Origin: Streptomyces sp. 71268
GTDB taxonomy: Bacteria > Actinomycetota > Actinomycetes > Streptomycetales > Streptomycetaceae
NCBI RefSeq assembly: GCF_029392895.1
Contig: NZ_CP114200.1
Span: 7,942,501 to 8,006,500 of the forward strand
Direction: 5' to 3'
DNA length: 64,000 nt
Part shown: piece after piece, positions 32,820 to 40,811 of the stretch
Position numbering within the stretch: the first letter of the stretch is position 1
Layout: each line of letters starts with the position of its first letter
Made by a program: the position numbers and the translations under genes
Notes under the pieces: generated by a model
Databases searched by the model: none
Seen by the model: only the letters and a program-made list of their open reading frames with translations
What the model was told of the DNA's origin: nothing

Positions 32820-34589
32820 TCACGTGTCGACGTCGAAGGACTTCTTCTCGATCAGCTTGCCGTCCCTGAAACAGAACCGGAACACCGGCTCGGTGTCCCA
32901 GCCGCCGACCTCCGTGGACATCAGGGTCAGGCACGTCGAACCGGCCGGCTCGGGTGGCGCGCCCTTGGTCAGGTCCTCGGCCAGGAACGACTTCCCGTCG
33001 GGCAACCGGTCACGCACCTCGGCCTCGGACTGGCCCACCCGCACCGCGTCGAACTCCCCGCGGTCGATCATGGCCTTCTCGGCCTCCTGCGCCAGGAACC
33101 ACACGCCCACCCCCGCGGCGACCACGAGCAGCAGTCCGATCCCGACCGCCACCCCGCAGCCGACCGCCACGCGACCGCGTCGCCTGCTCTCCCTCATCGC
33201 CTTCACCAGCTCCTTCGGCAGACCGTCCTCGTCGATGACCGGACCACCCTCACCGCCGGGGCCGGACGGGAACTGCCGCCGAACGTCGCCCGAAGCGTCG
33301 ACGAAGGTCGCCGTCGCACCGCGTGCCGCGCGCACCGGTGCGGCGCTCTCCGCCGGGGTGTACGGCAGGACCCCGGCCAGCCGGAAGCCGCCGCCCGCCG
33401 TCGGGCCCGCGTGCACCATGCCGCCGACCAGCCGCGTACGCTCGCCCAGCCCGGTCAGCCCCTGGCCGCCACTGACCACGCCGTGCGCGGCCTCCGACGT
33501 CGCGGGGCCGTTGGCGACCTCGACGATCAGGGAGTCCGGCTCGTAGCGCAGGGCCACGGTGATGGCGGCGCCCGGGGCGTGCTTGTGCGCGTTGGTCAAC
33601 CCCTCCTGCGCCACCCGGTACGCCGCGTGGTCGACGGCCGGCGCCAGCGGGCGGGGCCTGCCGGAACTCCGCAGCTCCACCGTGGTCCCGGCCCGCCGGG
33701 ACGCGGCCACCAGGTCCTCGACGCCGGCCACGCCGCGCGTCGCCGCCTCGGCCTCCTCCGGCGACTCGGGGACCGGCGTGCCGTCCCGCAGCAGCCCGAC
33801 CACCTCGCGCAGCTCGTGCATCGCCGCCACCGACGCCTCGCGCAGCACGCGTACGGCCTCGCGTTGCCGGTCCGTCAACTCGCGGTCCACTTCGAGCGCG
33901 CCGCTGTGCACGGACATCAACACGAGCTGGTGACCGAGGCTGTCGTGCATGTCCTGGGCGATGCGCTGGCGTTCGCGCAGCCGCGCCTGCTCCGCGGTCA
34001 TCTCGCGCTCGCGCAGCAACTGGGCGTTGTACTCCCGGAAGGTGTCCACCAGCGCGCGGCGCTGCGCGGAGTAGCGGCCGACGAGGCCGGGCAGCACGAC
34101 GAAGACCAGCAGCAGGAGGGCCGCGAACACCCAGGCCGCCGGCGTCCGGGGCAGGTCCGTCACCGCTGTCAGGACGAGGCCGGTGAGGTAGGCGGCGGCG
34201 AAGGTGCCGACGGCCGCGCCGACCCCGGCGATCCGCCGCCCCGCCGACCACGCGAGCACGGGCACCAGCGGGGCGAGCCCGGCGAACTCGGTCGAGGCCG
34301 CGATGACCGCCAGCAGGACCGTCGCGGGCAGCACCCGGCGCAACGGCGCGACCAGCGCCGTGGCCAGCGTCACCGCGGTCACCCGCGGGCCACTGCCGTC
34401 CAGCGCCAGTTCGGCACCGGCCGCCAGCACCGCCGCGACCACCATCAACAGGACTTCCCCGACCACGCGTCGGGGCGGCCACATGCCGCGGGTGAACAGC
34501 CGCCGCACGGGCCCGGCCAACCACCTGACCGCCCCGCTCCATCCTGTCGCCCCAGCCTGTCGGGCCTTCGCCACACCCTGCGCACGCAT
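32820..34589 (-). CDS. Sensor histidine kinase (NarL-type partner) with extra C-terminal membrane and sensor-like domain
   Basis: A 589-residue membrane kinase. Four to six membrane segments occupy about residues 40-165 (for example VVGEVLLMVVAAVLAAGAEL and AAWVFAALLLLVFVVLPGLV). The HisKA_3 dimerisation helix has the phospho-His in RIAQDMHDSLGHQLVLM; the ATPase domain has AYRVAQEGLTNAHKHAPG and GQGLTGLGERTRLVGG. Unusually, after the kinase come a linker, another membrane helix (VAVGCGVAVGIGLLLVVAAG and WFLA) and about 90 residues starting FDAVRVGQSEAEVRDRLPDG, which recalls the BamE/SmpA-like fold and would be outside the cell. Start is ATG 34589 or the preceding GTG. It pairs with the regulator downstream. 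Confidence 0.88.
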   Translation of the reverse strand: MRAQGVAKARQAGATGWSGAVRWLAGPVRRLFTRGMWPPRRVVGEVLLMVVAAVLAAGAELALDGSGPRVTAVTLATALVAPLRRVLPATVLLAVIAASTEFAGLAPLVPVLAWSAGRRIAGVGAAVGTFAAAYLTGLVLTAVTDLPRTPAAWVFAALLLLVFVVLPGLVGRYSAQRRALVDTFREYNAQLLREREMTAEQARLRERQRIAQDMHDSLGHQLVLMSVHSGALEVDRELTDRQREAVRVLREASVAAMHELREVVGLLRDGTPVPESPEEAEAATRGVAGVEDLVAASRRAGTTVELRSSGRPRPLAPAVDHAAYRVAQEGLTNAHKHAPGAAITVALRYEPDSLIVEVANGPATSEAAHGVVSGGQGLTGLGERTRLVGGMVHAGPTAGGGFRLAGVLPYTPAESAAPVRAARGATATFVDASGDVRRQFPSGPGGEGGPVIDEDGLPKELVKAMRESRRRGRVAVGCGVAVGIGLLLVVAAGVGVWFLAQEAEKAMIDRGEFDAVRVGQSEAEVRDRLPDGKSFLAEDLTKGAPPEPAGSTCLTLMSTEVGGWDTEPVFRFCFRDGKLIEKKSFDVDT

Positions 34590-34592
34590 CAC

Positions 34593-35116
34593 CTGGTCAC
34601 GTTAGACACACCCCCAGGCCGGCCACGATCGCCGTTCGGCGCGCCGCCGCACGACGAAAGTCGTATGGCGGGAGCCGAGCGCGCCCGCCGGCCGGCGCAC
34701 CGTGGCTCGGTTCGGCCCGCTCCGACCCACGGGTGCGTCGGGACGTGCGGGCGCTCGTGAGTACGGGCGGCTACCGCGGGCACTCGTGGTGGGGGAGCGG
34801 TACGACGGTGTGGTGTGGCGGGGTGACGGAGTGTCTGGTTCCGGCCGGGTGCCCGGCGTGCCCGACTGCCGCACCCGATCGCGACCGCAGGGGGCGCGAG
34901 CGGGCCTCAGTAGCGGTCACCACACACCCATGCGCTGGGCTACATCCAGCCAAGTTGTCTGATTCGCATGGGGTGAGTGGGCGCTCGCGGGGTGAGGGAC
35001 ATCTCACATGATCACGCCAGAATCGCGATGGTCAGGCCGCTGATCAGCTACGGAGCAAGTTGTCTCACTAGGTGTGGACAGCTCGGAGGGCGTCTTCGCG
35101 GGGTATGGGAGGAGAC
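34593..35116. other. Intergenic region, no recognisable gene
   Basis: About 520 bases upstream of the sensor kinase. Open frames here give no recognisable protein. GC content falls after about 34900. Beyond a presumed kinase promoter nothing specific can be assigned. Confidence 0.45.
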
Positions 35117-35320
35117 GTGTCCGAAGCGGTCATAGATCGGGCATGGTTGGACCACAAACGGGCGCGATATATCGCTGGCGCACTCAAGCGCCCTGCGGTG
35201 GGGCCCGGGTCGCGATATGACGAATTGTTTCAATTGCTTATGCAATTTCCACAGCACTCTCCCAGGTTGCGAGCGCTCATGGCATTTGCTCCGGCGAATA
35301 GTTGGACATTCGCGCCATAG
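35117..35320 (+). CDS. Possible small protein (low GC)
   Basis: A 67-residue frame beginning at GTG 35117 with GGAGGAG 3-8 nt upstream. The product is basic and helical (IDRAWLDHKRARYIAGALKR, then YDELFQLLMQFPQHSPRLRA). Third codon positions are far less GC-rich than in neighbours (many TTG, CAA, TTT, GCA), which argues either for foreign origin or against coding. No family is recognised. It lies 247 nt before the PAS-LuxR regulator gene. Confidence 0.35.
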   Translation: MSEAVIDRAWLDHKRARYIAGALKRPAVGPGSRYDELFQLLMQFPQHSPRLRALMAFAPANSWTFAP

Positions 35321-35567
35321 TGCCTCGCCGCATAACACACCCCTAGTGAATCCCCTGGCAAAACGGCAAATGTCCACAGCGGGCCGGGGTGGAACGGGCC
35401 GTGCGGCTGGGGCTAACGTCGGATCGAATCGAACAACGAACACCGCAATTCCCAGCCCACTTGATATGTCCGCGTCGGAATAGGCCATTCCGGGCGTCGC
35501 TCTATCGGCTTTACGGTCGATCCGCATGGCACTGCTCAGAGGCCACGCGAAGGGATGACAAGGTCTA

Positions 35568-36266
35568 GTGACACAAGAGGTAAGTTTCCGCACTTCCGAG
35601 CTGACGCACTCGGCGAACAGAGGAGGGTCGAGCAAGGCCGTCGACTACGCCCAGGTCGGGCACGCCATCCTGCAGTACTCCGGCCTATGCATCGCGAACC
35701 TGGACCCCGAGTTGCGCCTCCTGGAGGCCAATCGGGAATTCATCTACCACTTCTCCGGCGCTGCCACAAGCTACTCCGGGAAAAGCTTTCTCGCATTTCT
35801 CAACCCCGGCACGCAGGAGCGGGCCCGCCGCCACTTCGGCCGGCTCGCCAGCGGTCACCGCTCCGCCTTCACCGACTACCTGGTGGGCATCGACCCCGAA
35901 GGCGGCCAGTTCACCGGCCATCTGACCGCCATAGCCACTCACTCCGACACCGGGGCGATGAGCGGTGTGACCGTCATCGTGCGGCCGGACGCCGTCGCCA
36001 CGCAGCCCTCCAGGCCGGTGCGTGAGACGCGGGCACTCGCCCCGCTCGACGCTCGGATACTGGAAGGCATCGCGGCCGGTGCGTCCACCATCCAGCTCGC
36101 GGCCAGACTGCACCTGAGCCGCCAGGGAATCGAGTACCGCGTCTCGTCGCTGTTGCGCAAGCACCGCGTTCCCAACCGCGCGGCTCTCGTTTCGCGCGCC
36201 TACTCCACCGGTGTTCTCACCATCGGCGCCTGGCCTCCCGTGGTGCGGCCGGAACTCATCGAGTGA
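35568..36266 (+). CDS. PAS-LuxR family transcriptional regulator
   Basis: A 232-residue regulator of the PAS-LuxR type, known from antibiotic clusters (PimM and relatives). The PAS-like domain spans about residues 25-135 (AILQYSGLCIANLDPELRLL, ANREFIYHF, SGKSFLAFLNPG). The LuxR helix-turn-helix is LDARILEGIAAGASTIQLAA followed by LHLSRQGIEYRVSSLLRKH and VPNRAALVSRAYSTG, close to the PimM pattern. GTG 35568 follows AAGG. The gene is the first recognisable one on the left of the acyl-AMP-ligase cluster on the same strand, so it is a good candidate for its pathway-specific activator, though almost 1 kb separates it from the exporter gene. Confidence 0.85.
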   Translation: MTQEVSFRTSELTHSANRGGSSKAVDYAQVGHAILQYSGLCIANLDPELRLLEANREFIYHFSGAATSYSGKSFLAFLNPGTQERARRHFGRLASGHRSAFTDYLVGIDPEGGQFTGHLTAIATHSDTGAMSGVTVIVRPDAVATQPSRPVRETRALAPLDARILEGIAAGASTIQLAARLHLSRQGIEYRVSSLLRKHRVPNRAALVSRAYSTGVLTIGAWPPVVRPELIE

Positions 36267-36272
36267 CCCCGT

Positions 36273-36288
36273 GACCGGCTCGCCGGTC
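36273..36288 (+). terminator. Short hairpin after the PAS-LuxR gene
   Basis: GACCGGC (36273-36279) pairs with GCCGGTC (36282-36288), 7 nt past the stop codon; two nominal loop bases mean the outer 6 pairs would form. Confidence 0.5.
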
Positions 36289-37045
36289 GGCAGGCATCGA
36301 CGCTTTTTCCAACACGCGTTCGATGTCGCCGGCCGGCGGGCCGACCGTGTTCCCGCCCCCGTTGGCCATGTGCCGTCGCGGAGGCGTATGTGTCGCGTTA
36401 ACGGCGCGTAAGAAAAAGCAATCCGTTGGAACCGGCTTTCGGGAATTCGACTCTTCCTGCATTGCGGCACGGCCACCGTCCCTCCACAACGCCCGAGTCT
36501 GCCCGTTCAGGGTCCCTGCCTGCCCGGTCTCGACGCTTGTTCAGGTGTCCCGCCGAGGCTCTGCTCACCGTACGCACGCGACGTCGCCGCCGCCACGTCT
36601 CGCGCCTCGGTCGGCGGAAGACTAGTGATTTCCGCACCTTCCAGCCGATGTAAATGTCCTGTTCGGCCGGGAATCTGAGTGCGACGCGACTGGTGACGAA
36701 TCCAGGCCAACCGACGTACGGACGTACGGGCGTGGACGCGGAAGGTCGTGGGCACCGTGCCCGGGGCGAGGCGATCGCCATCATCGGACTCTCCTGCCGA
36801 CTGCCGACTGCCGACTGCCGACTGTCGACTGGCGACTGCGGGCTGCCGGGGCCGCCGATCCGGCGGGCTTCCGGTGACTACCGGCGGACGGAGCCCACGG
36901 ACTCGGCCCGACACCTGACGACCGGTCGGACCCGTCACTGCTCGGTCGTGACCAGGCGCGCCACCTCGACGGCGCGTGTCGTACGGGAGGGGATCGCGGC
37001 GCGGGGCTCCTGACGCCCGGCCGGTCAACGGGGTTGGCCTGACGT
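36289..37045. other. Long intergenic region before the biosynthetic genes
   Basis: About 760 bases with no convincing gene. The first part (to about 36660) has lower GC than the surroundings; the middle holds a heptamer tandem repeat (36794-36849). It probably carries regulatory sequence for the exporter operon. Confidence 0.45.
36794..36849. repeat. Tandem heptamer repeat
   Basis: Eight consecutive 7-bp units: four exact CTGCCGA, then CTGTCGA, CTGGCGA, CTGCGGG and CTGCCGG. This is a simple sequence tract in non-coding DNA. Confidence 0.85.
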
Positions 37046-37083
37046 GGAGCGGGGGCTACTACCAAGGTAGTAATCCCCGCTCC
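37046..37083. promoter_or_regulatory. Nested inverted repeat upstream of the exporter operon
   Basis: Outer arms GGAGCGGGG (37046-37054) and CCCCGCTCC (37075-37083) enclose the perfect 16-bp palindrome TACTACCAAGGTAGTA (37057-37072). It lies about 145 bp before the MFS start. The inner palindrome looks like a repressor operator; the whole could also fold as a terminator. Confidence 0.6.
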
Positions 37084-37227
37084 CACCAAGGGCGCTTTCG
37101 GGTGGCGGTAGGGACCGACCCCGTCGCGGCCCGTTGCGGGAGACGTCCGCCTCGCATGGGCTGGGGGCGCACGCGGCGGGTGGCGTAGTGGCCCGCCGAT
37201 CACCCCGCGCCCCGGGAGCCGCTCGTC

Positions 37228-38727
37228 GTGTCGACCCAGATCGGTCCAGATCAGCCGAGGCCGCCCGAGGCGCGCCCGCTGCCGGGGGCGAGGCCGCCAG
37301 TGGTCGCGCCGCAGCGGCTCGGCCTGTCGCTGGCCGTGCTGTCGGTGGCGGCCTTCGTGGCCGGGCTCGACCTGTTCATCGTCAACGTGGCCTTCGAGGC
37401 CATCAGCCGGGACTTCGGCGGTGCCGCGCTGGCGGACCTCTCCTGGGTGCTCAACGGTTACGCGATCGTCTTCGCCGCCCTGTTGGTCCCCCTCGGCCGG
37501 CTCTCCGACCGCCTCGGCCGCAAGCGCGTCTTCGTGCTGGGCCTCGCGCTGTTCACGGCCGCGTCGGCCGCCTGCGCCCTGGCGGGTGGGCTGTGGACCC
37601 TGGTCGTCTGCCGGGTGCTCCAGGCCGTGGGCGCCGCCGCCCTGACCCCTGCCAGCCTCGGCCTGCTGCTGTCGGTCTTCCCGGCGGAGCGGCGACAGGC
37701 GGCGGTGCGCGTCTGGTCGGCCAGCGCGGCGTTGGCCGCCGCGGCCGGTCCCGTCTTCGGGGGCCTGCTGGTCAGCGCGTCCTGGCGGTGGGTCTTCCTG
37801 GTCAACATTCCGATTGGCGCGCTGGCCCTGCTGGTGGCCGTACGGGTGCTGCCCGAATCGCGCGAGGCCACCGCGCGCCACCTGCCCGACCTGGCCGGGA
37901 CCTGCCTGCTGACCGGCTCGATCGGGCTGCTGGCCCTGGGCCTGGTCAAGGTCAACGACTGGTCCGCCGGCCTCACCTCGACGCTGCTGGTCGCCGCCGC
38001 TGCCGGCGTCGCGGCCTTCTGGCGGCGCTCGCTCCACCATCCCGCGCCCGTCATCGAGCCGGCCCTGTTGCGCGTACGGGCCTTCGCCTGGTCGAACGTC
38101 ACGGCGCTGGTCTTCACCGCGGCCTTCGCGGCCAACCTGCTGACCGCCACCCTGTGGATGCAGCAGGTGTGGGACTACTCGGCCCTGCGCACCGGGCTCG
38201 GCATCGCGCCCGGCCCCCTGATGGTGCCCGTCGCTGCGCTCGTCGCCGGCAGCCTGGCACCGCGTCTCGCGCCCGGGGTGCTGACGGCGGCGGGCTGCCT
38301 GCTGTGCGCCGTCGGCGCAGCGACGCTGGCGCTCGGCATCGGGCGCACCCCGCACTACGCCACCGAACTGCTGCCCGGCTGGCTGATCGGCGGCGTCGGC
38401 GTGGGGCTCGCGCTGCCCACGGTCCTGGCGTCGGCCACGGCGGACCTGCCCGAGGCCCGGTTCTCCACGGGCAGCGCGGTGGTCAACATGAGCCGGCAGA
38501 TCGGCAGCGTGCTCGGCATCAGCCTGTTGATCGCGATCCTCGGCACCCCGCACACCTACGACGCGACGCACCGGGCCTTCGTGCACGCCTGGGTCGCGAT
38601 CGGGGCGCTCATGCTGCTCGGTGCCCTGGCCGCCCTCGGCATGGCGCCGCGTACCGCCGCCGGGCGAGTGCCCGCCGGGCCCGCCGAGGAGCGCCCAGCA
38701 CCTCCACTCCGAAGGGAAATACCATGA
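37228..38727 (+). CDS. MFS transporter, DHA2 (EmrB/QacA) type
   Basis: A 499-residue multidrug-type exporter with about 14 membrane segments. Signatures are LDLFIVNVAFEAISRDFG (motif D1), SWVLNGYAIVFAALLVPLGRLSDRLGRKRVF (motif A, with normal turns between), RVLQAVGAAALTPASLGLL, and VFGGLLVSASWRWVFLVNIPIG (motif C). As the first gene of the FAAL/diiron cluster it probably exports the product or gives self-resistance. GTG 37228 is used; GGGAG lies 14 nt upstream. Its stop overlaps the next ATG (ATGA), so it is translationally coupled to the diiron protein. Confidence 0.88.
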   Translation: MSTQIGPDQPRPPEARPLPGARPPVVAPQRLGLSLAVLSVAAFVAGLDLFIVNVAFEAISRDFGGAALADLSWVLNGYAIVFAALLVPLGRLSDRLGRKRVFVLGLALFTAASAACALAGGLWTLVVCRVLQAVGAAALTPASLGLLLSVFPAERRQAAVRVWSASAALAAAAGPVFGGLLVSASWRWVFLVNIPIGALALLVAVRVLPESREATARHLPDLAGTCLLTGSIGLLALGLVKVNDWSAGLTSTLLVAAAAGVAAFWRRSLHHPAPVIEPALLRVRAFAWSNVTALVFTAAFAANLLTATLWMQQVWDYSALRTGLGIAPGPLMVPVAALVAGSLAPRLAPGVLTAAGCLLCAVGAATLALGIGRTPHYATELLPGWLIGGVGVGLALPTVLASATADLPEARFSTGSAVVNMSRQIGSVLGISLLIAILGTPHTYDATHRAFVHAWVAIGALMLLGALAALGMAPRTAAGRVPAGPAEERPAPPLRREIP

Positions 38728-39917
38728 GCACGACACGCATCGTCTTCGTCGACTGCCTGCCCGGCGTCACGCTCGCCGAGCAGCTCTCCCTGGCCCGCTT
38801 CGGCGAGATCGGCCTCGACCGCTCCCAGCCGGACACCTTCGAGCGCTACCTGCACGAGCTGGAGCCGGGCACCGAACTCGCCGTGGCGTACGTCGGCGGC
38901 AACGGCACCTCCATACCGTCGGCGGTGCGCACGCTGCGCGGCAAGACGGAGTTCACCAAGACCCGGGTGTTCGTCGTCGGCGAGGCCGCGGGCGGCCCCG
39001 TGCCCGGCTGGGCCGAGGCGTTGGACGTCGAGGACATCGTGGCCCCCTCCGCCCTTGAGGGGTTCGGGTTCACCGACACGGTCGAGATCGGCCTGCGGGC
39101 GTACAACTCGCTGGTCCTTGACCCGCTGTACACCGACTTCTACCTCGACATGACGTGGAACAAGATCTTCGACTGGTTCGAGACCACCCGCTGGGACTGG
39201 CGCGAGCTCGACCTCGACCGGCTCGACCCGCACCTGATGAGTCCGGAGGAGGTCGACTTCCTCACCGAGGCCGCCATCATCGAGTTCGGCACCCTGCCCG
39301 GCGCGCACAACTTCCTGCGCGAGTGGCAGGGTGAGACCAGCTTCTCCTCCTGGGCGCTGAGCTGGGGCGCGGAGGAGGCAAGGCACTCGCTGGTACAGGC
39401 CCGCTGCCTGGACAAGCTGGGCATCAAGGTGCGCTCCAAGCACGCGCTGTACAAGCGCGAGCCGTACCCGATCGGCGACACCCGCACCGGCACCCTCATG
39501 ATGAACATCATCTCCGAGGCCCGCGCGGCCGAGCTGTACCGGTGCCTGGCCGCCGAGACCAGGGAACCCGTGGTCCGCAACATCTGGAAGCTGCTCGGGC
39601 GGGACGAGTCGCGGCACGCGCGCGCCTTCTTCGTCTTCGCCCAGGAACTGTGCGACGACAACCGCGCGAGCCAGATCGCCGCGCTCAAGATGGCCTACGT
39701 CTGGCTGGCCGACCGCAGCGAGGGGCTCAAGCACCCGGCCGGCCACTTCTACCCGCACTCCACTTCGGCCAAGGGCATCCGACGCATCGAGTCGGTCAAG
39801 CAGGAGGCCACCGACTCCGCCGACGGCAAGGTGTTGCAGATGCTGCGGCGCCTGGTCGAGGACGACTCGATCGAATCGTCGCGGGACATCAAGCGCAAGC
39901 TGCGCTCGCTCATCTGA
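38724..39917 (+). CDS. Ferritin-like diiron protein (acyl-ACP desaturase/oxygenase-like)
   Basis: A 397-residue protein. Residues 1-115 form an alpha/beta domain resembling a receiver-like fold (RIVFVDCLPGVTLAEQLS, KTRVFVVGEAAGGPVP) of unclear role. Residues about 125-397 are a ferritin-like helical bundle with diiron ligands: Glu187 (AIIEFGTLPG), Glu218-x-x-His221 (EEARHS), Glu265 or Glu270 (SEARAAEL) and Glu295-x-x-His298 (DESRHARAF). This pattern is that of acyl-ACP desaturases and related diiron oxygenases. With an ACP and an acyl-AMP ligase nearby, an ACP-bound fatty acyl chain is the likely substrate. The product chemistry cannot be told from sequence. Confidence 0.82.
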   Translation: MSTTRIVFVDCLPGVTLAEQLSLARFGEIGLDRSQPDTFERYLHELEPGTELAVAYVGGNGTSIPSAVRTLRGKTEFTKTRVFVVGEAAGGPVPGWAEALDVEDIVAPSALEGFGFTDTVEIGLRAYNSLVLDPLYTDFYLDMTWNKIFDWFETTRWDWRELDLDRLDPHLMSPEEVDFLTEAAIIEFGTLPGAHNFLREWQGETSFSSWALSWGAEEARHSLVQARCLDKLGIKVRSKHALYKREPYPIGDTRTGTLMMNIISEARAAELYRCLAAETREPVVRNIWKLLGRDESRHARAFFVFAQELCDDNRASQIAALKMAYVWLADRSEGLKHPAGHFYPHSTSAKGIRRIESVKQEATDSADGKVLQMLRRLVEDDSIESSRDIKRKLRSLI

Positions 39918-40050
39918 CACCACCGGCCCACGCCGGCCCGCGCCACCGCGCCCGCGCACCCGCCGACCCGGCCCCGGGCCGGCGGGAACAGGCCGGGCGC
40001 CCACGGCCCGGGCCAGCCCGTACCACCCACCCTGACGAGGAGTGAGTCGC

Positions 40051-40557
40051 TTGCCGGAGTCAGCCTCCTTCGACCCACGGACCGACAACCCGTCCAACTG
40101 CTTCGGCTGTGCCCAGCACAACCCCATCGGCCTCCGACTCCACTTCGACGCCGACGGCGACGGCTTCCGCACGCGGTTCACGCTCGGCCGCGACTACGAG
40201 TCCTTCCCCGGCGTCATCCACGGCGGCATCGTCGCCACCATCCTCGACGAGACCCTGGCCCAGGCCGTCTACCGGGCCGGCTGGATCTCGGCGTTCACCA
40301 CCGGCCTGCGCGTCCGCTACGGCAAGCCCATGGAGACCGGCGTCGAGTACACCGCACGCGCCGAGATCACCCGCCGCGACGAGCACGCCGTGCGGGCCAG
40401 CGGCGAACTGCTGCACGGCCGAGACCTCGTCGCCGCGGCTGACGGCACCTTCCGCCTGCTCACCGAGCAGGTCCTGACCGACCAGGGCCGGCACCTGCCG
40501 AGCCGGCTCGTCACCGCGCTACGTACCGCCAACCAACCAGCCAACCAGGGGGAATGA
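40051..40557 (+). CDS. PaaI-like hotdog-fold thioesterase
   Basis: A 168-residue hotdog-fold protein. NCFGCAQHNPIGLRL, FPGVIHGGIVATILDETLAQAV and TGLRVRYGKPMETGVEYTARAE are typical of acyl-thioesterases of the PaaI group; the HGG stretch and the following Asp/Glu (LDE) are the catalytic region. It may hydrolyse the acyl-ACP product, or, as with hotdog proteins in some lipopeptide clusters, act on an unsaturated acyl-ACP. TTG 40051 is preferred because GAGGAG lies 8 nt upstream; GTG 40042 is too close to that site. The stop region overlaps the next gene's start area. Confidence 0.82.
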   Translation: MPESASFDPRTDNPSNCFGCAQHNPIGLRLHFDADGDGFRTRFTLGRDYESFPGVIHGGIVATILDETLAQAVYRAGWISAFTTGLRVRYGKPMETGVEYTARAEITRRDEHAVRASGELLHGRDLVAAADGTFRLLTEQVLTDQGRHLPSRLVTALRTANQPANQGE

Positions 40558-40562
40558 GCCAG

Positions 40563-40811
40563 ATGGACGTCCACGAGAAGGTCCTTGAGATCATCGCCCA
40601 GGAGATCGACGTACCGGTCACCGACCTGTCGGGCGACCAGCACTTCCGGGCCCTGCCCAACGTCGACTCGATGCGGGTGCTCCAGGTCATCCTGAAGACG
40701 GAGAAAGCCTTCGACATCGAGATCGAGGACGACGTCACCTTCCGCATCCAGACCGTAGGCGAGTTCCAGAAGCTGGTCGCCGAGCTGTACCGGCAGCGAG
40801 CCGCCGCGTGA
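40563..40811 (+). CDS. Acyl carrier protein of the FAAL cluster
   Basis: An 82-residue acyl carrier protein. The phosphopantetheine Ser36 lies in LPNVDSMRVLQV, a DSM variant of the usual DSL. Helices are VHEKVLEIIAQEIDVP and GEFQKLVAELYRQ. It should be loaded by the acyl-AMP ligase encoded next. ATG 40563 has GGGGGA at about 9 nt; ATG 40554, which overlaps the thioesterase stop, is the alternative. The stop overlaps the GTG of the ligase gene. Confidence 0.9.
   Translation: MDVHEKVLEIIAQEIDVPVTDLSGDQHFRALPNVDSMRVLQVILKTEKAFDIEIEDDVTFRIQTVGEFQKLVAELYRQRAAA

Noticed and set aside
35048..35635. A 195-residue minus-strand frame
   Set aside because: No ribosome site, no domain, mixed codon use, and it runs over the start of the PAS-LuxR gene.
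36794..36849. Regular repeats considered as a CRISPR remnant
   Set aside because: Units are 7 bp and contiguous with no spacers; no cas genes are present.
37134..39917. A 927-residue frame covering MFS and diiron genes
   Set aside because: The first 530 residues are a shadow of the MFS gene; ATG 38724 starts the real diiron protein.
38724..39917. Considered as ordinary ferritin or bacterioferritin
   Set aside because: Length, the EARH and ESRH spacing and linkage to ACP/FAAL genes fit an acyl-ACP desaturase-like enzyme.
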